A stretch of 64,000 bases of DNA from Flavobacteriales bacterium (lineage in GTDB: Bacteria > Bacteroidota > Bacteroidia > Flavobacteriales_D > Sanyastnellaceae): positions 1-64,000 of the forward strand of contig JAIBBG010000004.1 in NCBI GenBank assembly GCA_019694805.1, read 5' to 3'. Shown here in pieces: positions 8,701-16,524 of this stretch. Every line of letters begins with the position of its first letter. Position 1 is the first letter of the stretch. A program made the translations under genes and the position numbers. The notes under the pieces were generated by a model that saw only the letters and a program-made list of their open reading frames with translations, did not search any database and was not told the DNA's origin.

Positions 8701-10708
8701 GCTCACTGGACAAACCATTGCAGATTGGGATGATGATATTGTGACATCTGGTTTCACTGGTTCGAATTATCCGCCTCCATATCCATTCAACAACATCCGT
8801 CGCTATTACGAACAAGCTTCTGGTACTATGAGCTCAGGATATGTCGGCGCAAGCAATGTCACCAATGCACTTTCTGATACCACAGGTTACTTCGTATGGC
8901 TTCAGGGCAGTGCACAGAACATTGATGTTACCGGTAATATCCAATCCGGCTCCATCACACATCCGTTGAGCTATACCATCACTTCTCCTGGTGGAATTTT
9001 CGATTACGGCTGGAATCTCATGACCAACCCATATCCATCTGAAGTGGACTGGAACCTGGTATCATCAAGCCTTTCTGGACCGAAAGTTTATTATGTATTT
9101 GACTACGAAACCAACGCATACAAATACAGAAATGCGACTACCAACACAGGTTCCGCCTCACGGTATATTCCGCATAGCCAATCATTCCTTGTAAAGGTGA
9201 ATACCAATTCACCAACTCAAAATCTGGTTTATCAGGAAAATTACAAATCAAATTTGGGCACCGCTTTCGAGCGAAGTGAAGATGAAACTACTTCATTCAT
9301 TGCCATGCAACTTTCTCGCAATGGTATGATCGATGAAAGCATGTTGGTATTTACTCAAGCTGCAAATAGCAGCTACGATGACTTTGATGTATTCGATCTG
9401 GAAAGTCCATCAGAAGACGCTGTGGAATTCTCCCTCATGTCTGAAGATGCTGTTGCTCTTGCTCAGGATGCACGACCATTTACATCAGACATCCACATTC
9501 CGGTGAGACTGGATCTGCCAACAGCAGGCACATATACATTCAGCATTACAGAGGGTCAAAACTTACCATTTGGATCTTGTTTGTATGTGGAAGATTTGGT
9601 TTCAGGAGAGACGATCAATCTAATTCCAGGGGCAAGCATGAATGTTATCACCAATGCAGCTTATCAAGGTGTGCGTTTGATGATTCATGGCAGTGCACCT
9701 ATTAGTACGGTAGTGACAGAACCATCATGTCATGGTGGCGCAGATGGTTCCATCGATATCAATTCTCCAGCCGGCTCTTGGAGCATTTCACTTACCGGTG
9801 ATGGCAGCGATTATCAATACGTAAGCGGTGGATCAATCACTTTCGATCACCTTGCGGCAGGTACTTATCAACTGGAAGTAACCAATACTGAAGGTGGTTG
9901 CGGAAGTATGACAACAAGCTTCACCATTGAAGAACCCGTAGAAGTTGTTTCTCAGATCAGCGATTACAGTATCGTGCCATGTAATTCTGGAAACGACGGA
10001 AGAATTGAGTGGAATGTGCAGGGCACTGATTGGTTTGCATATGATATTACCAATGCACAAAACGCTATGGTGGCCAGCGGAGAAATTGAAGGTCAAGTTG
10101 GATATGTAGAAAATCTTGAAGCGGGTATTTATACACTTCATCTCTACACAACGTGTAACACAGAAAACATGACCATCGATCTTCGTGATCCATCGGCTAC
10201 ACAAATCAGTGTTGAAGCACCATTGTTTGCGACATTGGAGAATGGCACAGTAACTATTCCATTTGCAGGGATCTCCAGCGATAACAGTGAACTTACTTGG
10301 ATATTCAGCAATGGATACACTGCAGTTGGCAATGATCTTCAACTCAGCTTTACACAACCCGGTGAATATTCTTATACTGTAATTTCCAATGGTGATTGTG
10401 CTGGAAGTTGTTCAGGTGTCATTCAAATTGGATTACAAACCAGCCTAAATGATCAGAACAATAGCAACGACATCAAAGTGATCAATCATGAAAACTCAGT
10501 TGAGTTGAGATTCGGTATCGTTTCAGGAGGAAAAGGCATGATCAATATTCATGACATGGCTGGTAAATTGGTTTACAGTCAGCAAGCAACGATGAATACC
10601 GGACAGACCATAACAGTCGATACCGCGAATTTAACATCAGGCATTTACAACATACATGTGATCACAGCAGACGAGCAATCGTTTGTTGCACGTGTGTTTA
10701 AGCGATAA
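5777..10708 (+). CDS. large secreted multidomain protein with T9SS type A sorting domain
   Basis: 1643 residues. A clear signal peptide (MKVSRLFLCVVLLSF, cut near NSYA) leads into a modular exported protein. Two related beta-rich modules of about 220 residues (about 195-425 and 565-790), each with IRLxRxDNG and a later FR-I/L strand, flank a Calx-beta-like domain (about 431-560; SINEDVAN start, TLTIVDDN end). A Gly/Thr/Asn-rich stretch follows. Residues about 1310-1400 resemble SprB-type repeats (EPSCHGGADGSI), followed by a second Cys-containing module ending in LRDPS. The last 90 residues are a Por secretion-system tail ending FVARVFKR. It is probably displayed on the surface or released through the T9SS. 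No enzymatic motif is visible; adhesion or surface structure is the best guess. It lies between the PorU2-like gene and a strong terminator. Confidence 0.85.
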   Translation: MKVSRLFLCVVLLSFTANSYATWGPWEAFFIASVNGGSNTYYEAAADGTDDGADFQNNYFGRFTSANSLVIKGGELKSFKNGSSNVCSAGMYYRVYRTGDTPGSFTSVNLPWSCSFPCSGLFSAGDQKWTTTSGTTDILSSLTNPGTYVIEIYWDAFGDDTNPSSCPSGYYKYISNGGLNYKAYFEFSTNDCFADGDFNSPTWGGDTGNYTIINNSNTSGLTGSESIRTSTIRLNASGAGTQSISTQISTWQSQQEWYFWLGRNGNGGAPQDFDNANQQAVYLLSTTSDLESASCDGYRILIGQAGTSYIRLQRIDNGVATTIFTSSTGIPNGLTDYGITFKVVRSQLGQWTIRTSTLPTNALTTQSTPTPNSAPENTSTITTVNHGSVTDNTYVPASGDYFGFQSIHDSSTEGVQAAEFDNFRLVTAPPDTYLQISGVTSASINEDVANTGNYAIAISLTNSSASATTVDLVLTSGTASRAGRGTTINTDYAPSYTTITVTWPASSTATQYVYIDPDNNALCDDIATLVFQLQNATGGTNAFVGPTDTFTLTIVDDNTGYETLVDEDFESGLGSWTTTGTAWSASSVSPIADSYSARHSTQAVTGTSSLATALDDANLTGINTTWRFEVSFANDATANNNFQYFLTASEADLYSATVDGYAVVVDQTSLPSVSPNDYIRLYRVDNGAYASTPIVTSTTDWITNVSGGTRVAFEVSLNDGGTWTLKVDANGGFDALTTLGSGTDLGGGAITYPSFDYSGIRFKYLPAASDLFRIDQISITQKGCKEIWYSQGSGNSDGAIWDDVVSGTGGTVVSGRYDRFVIQSGHNVTVNNTWLTRSVAINSGGTLTGGTGNLVVYESFANDGTFTANTSTVTFKGQTAQSILGTNSTTFRNLTVDNDGSTVTVLTAASVTGVVAMEEGTLQTGDILTLVSNSSGSASIGEIKSGAIVSGEVTLQRYIPSINYIYGNWVNLGCPLTGQTIADWDDDIVTSGFTGSNYPPPYPFNNIRRYYEQASGTMSSGYVGASNVTNALSDTTGYFVWLQGSAQNIDVTGNIQSGSITHPLSYTITSPGGIFDYGWNLMTNPYPSEVDWNLVSSSLSGPKVYYVFDYETNAYKYRNATTNTGSASRYIPHSQSFLVKVNTNSPTQNLVYQENYKSNLGTAFERSEDETTSFIAMQLSRNGMIDESMLVFTQAANSSYDDFDVFDLESPSEDAVEFSLMSEDAVALAQDARPFTSDIHIPVRLDLPTAGTYTFSITEGQNLPFGSCLYVEDLVSGETINLIPGASMNVITNAAYQGVRLMIHGSAPISTVVTEPSCHGGADGSIDINSPAGSWSISLTGDGSDYQYVSGGSITFDHLAAGTYQLEVTNTEGGCGSMTTSFTIEEPVEVVSQISDYSIVPCNSGNDGRIEWNVQGTDWFAYDITNAQNAMVASGEIEGQVGYVENLEAGIYTLHLYTTCNTENMTIDLRDPSATQISVEAPLFATLENGTVTIPFAGISSDNSELTWIFSNGYTAVGNDLQLSFTQPGEYSYTVISNGDCAGSCSGVIQIGLQTSLNDQNNSNDIKVINHENSVELRFGIVSGGKGMINIHDMAGKLVYSQQATMNTGQTITVDTANLTSGIYNIHVITADEQSFVARVFKR

Positions 10709-10731
10709 GAGTCAAAGCGATTTGTGAAAAG

Positions 10732-10757
10732 AGCCCCGGACCTCCGGGGCTTTTTTT
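10732..10757 (+). terminator. strong Rho-independent terminator
   Basis: AGCCCCGG (10732-10739) pairs perfectly with CCGGGGCT (10744-10751) across a 4-base loop, and seven T follow. It lies 23 bases after the stop of the 1643-residue cargo gene and separates it from the next gene. Confidence 0.9.
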
Positions 10758-10829
10758 GTAACCCAACGAGAGATTCCGCGTAAACATCGCCACTGTTCCG
10801 ACACCCTATAGTCGCCTGGAACAGGTGAC

Positions 10830-11987
10830 ATGCTTTACGTACTCCACCCCAAAAACGCATTGCTGCTGGCAATGCTCACAACAGCCTCACTGCAAATTGA
10901 TGCTTCTTTTGATAAGAAGGTTGAACCCGTTCATGAGAATGAATTCAACGCTACAACCCGAACCTATCAACTTACAAAAGGGAAGATTCTTGTGACCAAT
11001 CTTGCTTGTTATGGAGCGGAAACCGGAAAAATTACTTTACAGATGGATGAGCCAGGATGGACGTCGGTACTTTCAGGAAAATCAGGCATACTGATGACTG
11101 GAAAGGAAAGCGTGGTCTTCGACAAGCTACCCGCAGGAGATTACCTGATCAGTATGACAGGACCACAAGAAGGAGAAACACAACAACTCGCGGTGGCCAT
11201 TACCGCACCACAACCAGAAAAAATATCACTGGGTCAATTGACCCCCTTTGATTGCGCAGCATCATCTACAGCATCATTGGAATTGAAAACAGAAGGTACA
11301 TCGTTTTTCGATTGCCGCATTATGAATTCCATCGGAGCAGAAATTCATAATGGCGTTATCACATCATCGCATTTTCAGCTCGAACAACTCAAAGGTGATG
11401 TGTACTATGTAGAGTACGATACAGGGTGCTCAACCGGCAAATTAGAAGCTGATCTTCGCGATGAAAAGCAAGTCAACGTGCGCATTACATCCGATCAGAT
11501 CCACGTTGAGAATATGGATGATCAAAAAATACATGTCAGTATAAAACCCGATCTCATCAATGCGACACATTGTACCTGGAAATTGGATGATGGCACTGCG
11601 CATGAAGGTGATGATTATGTGGCCATATTCGATCAATTTGAAAACCACACGTTGTTATTCACGGCAGAAAATGAATCCTGCCGAGTGACCGAAGTATTGA
11701 GTTTACACGCAAGTGATTTGCCGGAGCTTGCACCCAGCAATCCTATGCCTTATGCATCGGCTTACATCGAAAACGATCAATTGCGCATTTCATTGAGGCA
11801 ACTACAATACGCTGCGACAGATATCAAAATAATATCAGAACAAGGAGAAATCTTGTGGTCGCAAAATATCCATGATTCACAGAAATCTGATTCGGAAATC
11901 AATTTATCCATGTTTGCACATCACGAAATTTCTGTGATCATTACGAATCACGGCATGCCAATTCTCAGCAAAGAATTTCGCCTATGA
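10830..11987 (+). CDS. exported protein related to the C-terminal third of the upstream cargo protein
   Basis: 385 residues with a hydrophobic N-terminus (NALLLAMLTTASLQIDA) that could be a signal peptide. Read against the preceding 1643-residue protein, it follows the same domain order: a Cys module (TNLACYGAETGKI versus TEPSCHGGADGSI), then FDKLPAGDYLISM versus FDHLAAGTYQLEV, then a second Cys module ending LEADLRDEKQVNV versus MTIDLRDPSATQISV, then a tail ending in a hydrophobic-basic strand (LSKEFRL). It therefore looks like a truncated tandem paralogue without the lamin-like, Calx-beta and glycine-rich parts. The tail resembles a sorting domain, but the usual motifs are weak. Function unknown; surface protein by inference. 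It is bracketed by two terminators, so it is probably transcribed alone. Confidence 0.75.
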   Translation: MLYVLHPKNALLLAMLTTASLQIDASFDKKVEPVHENEFNATTRTYQLTKGKILVTNLACYGAETGKITLQMDEPGWTSVLSGKSGILMTGKESVVFDKLPAGDYLISMTGPQEGETQQLAVAITAPQPEKISLGQLTPFDCAASSTASLELKTEGTSFFDCRIMNSIGAEIHNGVITSSHFQLEQLKGDVYYVEYDTGCSTGKLEADLRDEKQVNVRITSDQIHVENMDDQKIHVSIKPDLINATHCTWKLDDGTAHEGDDYVAIFDQFENHTLLFTAENESCRVTEVLSLHASDLPELAPSNPMPYASAYIENDQLRISLRQLQYAATDIKIISEQGEILWSQNIHDSQKSDSEINLSMFAHHEISVIITNHGMPILSKEFRL

Positions 11988-12055
11988 TACTTCATTTCAC
12001 TGACACTGCTATACAGCGGTGTGAATGAACTGAAAACCTTCAACCACCCTAAAAC

Positions 12056-12082
12056 CCCTTCCCTTTCCGGGAAGGGTTTTTT
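12056..12082 (+). terminator. Rho-independent terminator
   Basis: CCCTTCCC (12056-12063) pairs with GGGAAGGG (12069-12076) across a 5-base loop, followed by six T. Four A lie before the stem. It ends the transcript of the 385-residue gene just ahead of ispD. Confidence 0.85.
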
Positions 12083-12132
12083 ATTGCGATCTGAAATATT
12101 CAATGCACCTTTGTGGAAGGATTGATCTAACC

Positions 12133-12798
12133 ATGAAAGATTTTGTCATCATAGTAGCTGCAGGAAGTGGAAGCAGAATGAAAACTGCAATACCCAAACA
12201 ATTTCTTGAACTTTCAGGTAAGCCTATTCTACAGCATACGATTGAAAAATTCCACCGGTTCAATCCCAACATGTCCATCATCGTTGTCTTAAATGACGAA
12301 TACATCACCTTCTGGCGAGATCTGATGCGCACATTGAAGATGGACATTCCACATGAGATCATTCCGGGAGGTGCTCAACGGTTTTATTCTGTTAAAAATG
12401 CCATTCAAAGTATCCAGGAATCCGAGGGTATCGTTGGCATTCACGATGCTGTTCGTCCATTGGTCAGTCTAAAAACAATTGAAAATTGCTACAGCGCCGC
12501 AAGAATTAAGCTCACTGCCGTACCTGTGATTTCTCTCAATGACAGCATACGTATCGTGCAAGGAACTCAAAGTGAGATGGCGGATCGTAGTAAATTCCGA
12601 ATTGTTCAGACGCCTCAGTGTTTTGAACTTTCACTTCTCAAAAAGGCATTTGATCAACCTTATGAAGAAGCCTTCACAGATGATGCGTCGGTAGTAGAAC
12701 GTTATGGATATCCTGTTCATCTTGTAGAAGGAAATCGCGAAAATTTAAAGGTAACAACAGCCGAAGATTTAAGAATGGCAGAAGCTTTGCTGTTATAG
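12133..12798 (+). CDS. ispD: 2-C-methyl-D-erythritol 4-phosphate cytidylyltransferase IspD
   Basis: 221 residues from the ATG at 12133. The frame is open ten codons further upstream, but family proteins begin at the strand before AAGSGSRM. It joins CTP and MEP to give CDP-methylerythritol in the non-mevalonate isoprenoid pathway. Motifs seen: nucleotide-binding AAGSGSRM (residues 9-16), GGAQRFYSV, HDAVRP (about 104), TPQCF and TDDASVVE (about 182-189). A box CACCTTTG (12106-12113), one mismatch from TAnnTTTG in its first position, lies 19 bases before the ATG. The pathway partner ispG is elsewhere in this window on the other strand. Confidence 0.95.
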   Translation: MKDFVIIVAAGSGSRMKTAIPKQFLELSGKPILQHTIEKFHRFNPNMSIIVVLNDEYITFWRDLMRTLKMDIPHEIIPGGAQRFYSVKNAIQSIQESEGIVGIHDAVRPLVSLKTIENCYSAARIKLTAVPVISLNDSIRIVQGTQSEMADRSKFRIVQTPQCFELSLLKKAFDQPYEEAFTDDASVVERYGYPVHLVEGNRENLKVTTAEDLRMAEALLL

Positions 12799-12803
12799 TC
12801 ACC

Positions 12804-13115
12804 ATGTACATGAAAAAGACACTCATTACTTTATTCATCTTGAGCGGACTTCTTTTCTCCGGAGAACTTGAAGCTCAGAGATACCGCAGGTATCAGCGAA
12901 GACATGACAAGTTGCATGAACGCATTGATGAGGCTGAAAGAAAAGGCAAAATTGACAAGACCGAGGATGCAGAGATTTCCCGAAGAGAGAAAAAACTACA
13001 TAAGACGAACCGCAAAGCGCTTAGAAATGGTGAAGTCAGCGGGCATGAGCAGAACAAGATGAACCGACGATTGCGGAAAGTGAAAAGGGAAACCAGAAGA
13101 GCTGAAAAAGATTAA
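12804..13115 (+). CDS. small, highly charged exported protein of unknown function
   Basis: 103 residues, five bases after ispD. It has a signal peptide (MKKTLITLFILSGLLFSG, cut near LEAQ); the ATG at 12810 is an equally good start. The mature part of about 78 residues is almost entirely Arg, Lys, Glu, Asp and His with no Cys, and predicts as continuous helix: RYRRYQRRHDKL, then heptad-like charged repeats, then RRLRKVKRETRRAEKD. It may bind an anionic partner such as LPS or nucleic acid in the periplasm, but that is a guess from charge alone. It converges on the CPBP protease gene with a five-base gap. Confidence 0.65.
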   Translation: MYMKKTLITLFILSGLLFSGELEAQRYRRYQRRHDKLHERIDEAERKGKIDKTEDAEISRREKKLHKTNRKALRNGEVSGHEQNKMNRRLRKVKRETRRAEKD

Positions 13116-13120
13116 GCTTA

Positions 13121-14080
13121 TCAAATATTCAACTTCTGATCAGATGCTGATTTGATCTTGTTCTCCACGATCCCTAAATACTCAAAACTCATCCATGGCC
13201 ATTTACTGTGGCGTATGAACCAAACGACCAAACCAGCGAATACAAGGCCCGAAATCAGATAACCATACCACTGTGATAACGCCGCATCTTCCGGTGTTTC
13301 CAAAGAACCATAGGTCTTGTACATCACCACTGCCAAAGCGTTATTGACAAAATGCGCAAACACTGCAGTCCATAAACTACCACTCCAGATCACCAGATAA
13401 CCCAAGATAGCTCCTAAAAACAATCTGGGTAAAAAACCATAAAATTGCATGTGGATCACACTGAAAACGAAAGCAGAGGTCCATATACCCACGTGTATGT
13501 TCCTTGTCATGCGCGCAAATAGGGGTTGAAGAATCCCCCGAAACACCAATTCTTCACTGATAGCAGGCACTATAGCCATACTGAAAACCAACAACCAAAT
13601 GGATACCCCTGATTCATCATTCAGAAAAATGTGACTCAATTTTTCGGCCAGTTCTTCAGAGGGTTTTACCATGGCCTCCAACGATGAGCCCACAGGTATT
13701 AACACATGATTGATTTTGGAGGAAAGATCAATCAAGCCATTGGCAAAAAGGATGAGCACGGGTGCAAACAAAAGCATGATACCCCCAGTGTTTTTGAGCA
13801 AAGGGTGTAAAATTTTCGACCCCAATAAAACATAAAACAGCAAAGCGGGTAAAAGAAAACTGAAAAGTTGGGTCGTATTGTTCATCCAAATCAACGCCTG
13901 GGCGTGTTTTGACTGTGGATCGCTAATCATTTGAGGCAGTTCCTCCAAAGGCAAGTTGAAGAATACCGATCCCACACCCATGGCAGCGCCTGCCCCAATG
14001 ATTGCACAAATGAATAGAATACCAAGAAAGAGGATAAACTGAACAACAGGACTCAGACCGCGAATCAGTGGATTTATCAT
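13121..14080 (-). CDS. CPBP-family intramembrane metalloprotease (CAAX protease/Abi type)
   Basis: 319 residues with about eight hydrophobic segments. The family signature is complete: EELVFRG (motif 1, Glu-Glu with Arg), the His of VIHMQFYG (motif 2), and the HFVNNALAV segment (motif 3). These provide the zinc or catalytic site in Rce1-like proteins, which cleave peptides within the membrane. In bacteria the substrates are mostly unknown; some members process peptides or give self-immunity. The start at 14080 lies close to the divergent dusB gene, so the two share a 37-base promoter region. Confidence 0.88.
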   Translation of the reverse strand: MINPLIRGLSPVVQFILFLGILFICAIIGAGAAMGVGSVFFNLPLEELPQMISDPQSKHAQALIWMNNTTQLFSFLLPALLFYVLLGSKILHPLLKNTGGIMLLFAPVLILFANGLIDLSSKINHVLIPVGSSLEAMVKPSEELAEKLSHIFLNDESGVSIWLLVFSMAIVPAISEELVFRGILQPLFARMTRNIHVGIWTSAFVFSVIHMQFYGFLPRLFLGAILGYLVIWSGSLWTAVFAHFVNNALAVVMYKTYGSLETPEDAALSQWYGYLISGLVFAGLVVWFIRHSKWPWMSFEYLGIVENKIKSASDQKLNI

Positions 14081-14093
14081 GTAGAGAAGAAAT

Positions 14094-14101
14094 TATCTTT
14101 G
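14094..14101 (+). promoter_or_regulatory. Bacteroidota -7 box for dusB
   Basis: TATCTTTG matches TAnnTTTG exactly and ends 16 bases before the dusB ATG, giving a very short leader. I see no convincing -33 TTTG. Confidence 0.5.
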
Positions 14102-14117
14102 CAGCGCGAAAAATACA

Positions 14118-15113
14118 ATGCCAAAGATCGGCGACATCATATTACCTGAATTTCCTCTGCTTCTTGCACCAATGGAAGACGTGAGTGATCCTCCGTTTCG
14201 CATGGTTTGCAAAAAGCACGGAGCTGACCTGATGTACACCGAATTCATCAGTAGTGAAGGGCTTATCAGGGACGCTGCGAAAAGCAGAATGAAGCTCGAT
14301 ATCTATGAGTACGAACGGCCTATTGGCGTGCAAATTTTCGGCAGTGAGACCGAAACCATGGTGAGGTGTGCCGAAATCATTGAAGCCACCAATCCAGATC
14401 TGCTGGACATCAATTATGGCTGTCCGGTTATGAAAGTTACATGCAAGGGGGCTGGTGCGGGTATATTGAAAGATATCCCTAAAATGGTGAGCATGACTGA
14501 AGCCATTGTCAAAGCAACAAAATTGCCTGTAACGGTAAAAACCAGATTAGGCTGGGATGACCAAAGCAAAAACGTGGTAGAAGTTGCAGAAAGGCTGCAG
14601 GACATAGGCATTCAAGCTTTAACTGTGCACGGAAGAACGCGGGTGCAGATGTACAAAGGCGAAGCAGATTGGGAGCTTATTGCAAAAATCAAAGAAAACC
14701 CGCGCATGAAAATTCCGGTATTCGGCAATGGAGACATTGATTCACCCGAAAAAGCACTGGAGTATAAAAACCGATATGGTGTTGACGGCATCATGATTGG
14801 TCGCGCCAGTATCGGTTATCCATGGATATTCAACGAGATCAAACACTTTTTCGCAACAGGAGAAAAACTTCCACCACCAACTATACAACAACGTGCAGAA
14901 GCTTGTCGTGAACACTTCGAATTTTCACTCAAATGGAAAGGCTCTGTGCTTGGTGTTCTAGAAATGAGAAGACACTACAGCAATTATTTCAAAGGATTGC
15001 CCCATTTCAAAGAAGACAGGATGCAGTTGGTTACATCCAGCGAACCAGAAGCAATTCTAAGTAAGCTTGAAGAGATCAAAGTAAAATACGACGGATTTGA
15101 ATTTGCAATCTGA
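14118..15113 (+). CDS. dusB: tRNA-dihydrouridine synthase DusB
   Basis: 331 residues, full length. An FMN-dependent TIM-barrel enzyme that reduces uridines in the tRNA D-loop with NADPH. Motifs: LAPMEDVSDPPFR (FMN-binding start), DINYGCPVMKV with the catalytic Cys102, VKTRLGW, VHGRTR, FGNGDI and MIGRASIGYPWIF. The C-terminal helical domain is present. In many bacteria dusB is cotranscribed with fis; here it stands alone and converges on rodA with a ten-base gap and no visible terminator. Confidence 0.95.
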   Translation: MPKIGDIILPEFPLLLAPMEDVSDPPFRMVCKKHGADLMYTEFISSEGLIRDAAKSRMKLDIYEYERPIGVQIFGSETETMVRCAEIIEATNPDLLDINYGCPVMKVTCKGAGAGILKDIPKMVSMTEAIVKATKLPVTVKTRLGWDDQSKNVVEVAERLQDIGIQALTVHGRTRVQMYKGEADWELIAKIKENPRMKIPVFGNGDIDSPEKALEYKNRYGVDGIMIGRASIGYPWIFNEIKHFFATGEKLPPPTIQQRAEACREHFEFSLKWKGSVLGVLEMRRHYSNYFKGLPHFKEDRMQLVTSSEPEAILSKLEEIKVKYDGFEFAI

Positions 15114-15123
15114 GTGTCTGCGT

Positions 15124-16524
15124 CTATCTGAATACACTTAATCTTTCTGCATCCAGTCGCAGGAAAATAAACAGCAGTAACGTAAAGCCGATCAATGATG
15201 ATCCACCATAACTCATGAAAGGCAGCGGTATACCGATGATAGGAGCAAGTCCGATCACCATGCCTACATTGATGAGAAGATGAAGGAAAAAAATAGAAGC
15301 AACACAATAGCCGTAGACTCTGGAGAACTGCGATCGTTGTCTTTCTGCCATGTTGATGAGTCGCACGATTAGAAAAACAAATAATCCGATGACGGCAACA
15401 CTTCCCACAAAACCCCATTCTTCACTGATAACGCTGAAGATAAAATCGGTCCAGCGCTCAGGCACATATTTATTTTTCGTCATTGGACCTTGTCTATAAC
15501 CTTGACCGAAAAAACCGCCATTACCCACTGCGATTTTCGCCATACGGGCATTGTAACCTGGATCGTCACTTTTGCTTTTCACAACCATGTCAGCAGCTTC
15601 GGCCGTTTCCGAATCGCCGGACATTTCACTTCTATCTTCTTCCTTTTCCTCAAGTCCCAGTGTCACATAAATTCTCGTTTTCTGGTGTTTGGCCAGGACC
15701 TTATCGATCATAAAATTCACAGAGAAACTGAATCCGATTGCCGCCACCGTTGACAATATGGTGATGAGATAAAGTTTTTTTCTATTTCGTGGCACCACAA
15801 AATTTTTGATCAATCCCATGAAAACAATTCCGATGATGAAAACGATGGTCATTAAAATGAACACACCACTTTGTTCTCCAAAGAAGGGATAGTTCACTTT
15901 ATTAAAACCACTGATGATGCTCAACACCCCGAACACGATGGCGCCAAGACCAATGATGAGTACGTTGCCCGACAATCCCTCGCGATAAAGCGCCAGGATG
16001 AAAGCTACGAAAGTGAGCAATGAGCCTACATCGGGCTGAACCAAGATGAGTAAAGCAGGAATTCCAATGATCACCGCAGCGATCAACCTTGTTTTCCAAT
16101 TATTGAACTTGGCCTTGGTATTTGAAATATACTTGGCCAACATCAGGCCGACTCCAATTTTGGCGAATTCTGCCGGTTGCAATGCAAAACCGCCAATTTG
16201 AATCCATGCCTTAGCTCCATTCACCGTAGTACCCACGGCCAGTACCAGCAAGAGCAACAAGATGAATAACCCATAGATATAGATAGCGAATTTGTTGAAG
16301 AATTCGCCTTCCATATACAAGACCATTAATCCGAGAAAAGAAGAGATGAGGATGAACAGAAATTGTTTCCCGTACTCCTGAGACATATCCATTGGGTTTG
16401 GATGTGTATCCACAACGGCTGCGCTATAGATATTCATCCAACCAAAAATGACGAGCACACCATAAACCAGTACGGTGAGCCAATCTACATTGGCGAGTGG
16501 ATGTTGTCGGCCAAGGCTACTCAT
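15124..16524 (-). CDS. rodA: rod shape-determining protein RodA (SEDS glycosyltransferase)
   Basis: 466 residues with about ten membrane helices. RodA polymerises lipid II into glycan strands during cell elongation with PBP2. Motifs: QPDVGSLLTF near the middle and PLPFMSYGGSSLI near the C-terminus. The family segment that in E. coli runs GYNIIQSKIAIGSGG is present as GYNARMAKIAVGNGG, but it is preceded by an unusual acidic insert (about residues 285-320, EEKEEDRSEM onward). This makes the protein longer than the usual 370-430 residues. It is the last gene of the mre operon and overlaps mrdA by four bases. Confidence 0.95.
   Translation of the reverse strand: MSSLGRQHPLANVDWLTVLVYGVLVIFGWMNIYSAAVVDTHPNPMDMSQEYGKQFLFILISSFLGLMVLYMEGEFFNKFAIYIYGLFILLLLLVLAVGTTVNGAKAWIQIGGFALQPAEFAKIGVGLMLAKYISNTKAKFNNWKTRLIAAVIIGIPALLILVQPDVGSLLTFVAFILALYREGLSGNVLIIGLGAIVFGVLSIISGFNKVNYPFFGEQSGVFILMTIVFIIGIVFMGLIKNFVVPRNRKKLYLITILSTVAAIGFSFSVNFMIDKVLAKHQKTRIYVTLGLEEKEEDRSEMSGDSETAEAADMVVKSKSDDPGYNARMAKIAVGNGGFFGQGYRQGPMTKNKYVPERWTDFIFSVISEEWGFVGSVAVIGLFVFLIVRLINMAERQRSQFSRVYGYCVASIFFLHLLINVGMVIGLAPIIGIPLPFMSYGGSSLIGFTLLLFIFLRLDAERLSVFR

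Noticed and set aside
9833..10357. 174-residue minus-strand frame within the large cargo gene
   Set aside because: Shadow frame with many Cys and no family match, inside a clearly coding region.
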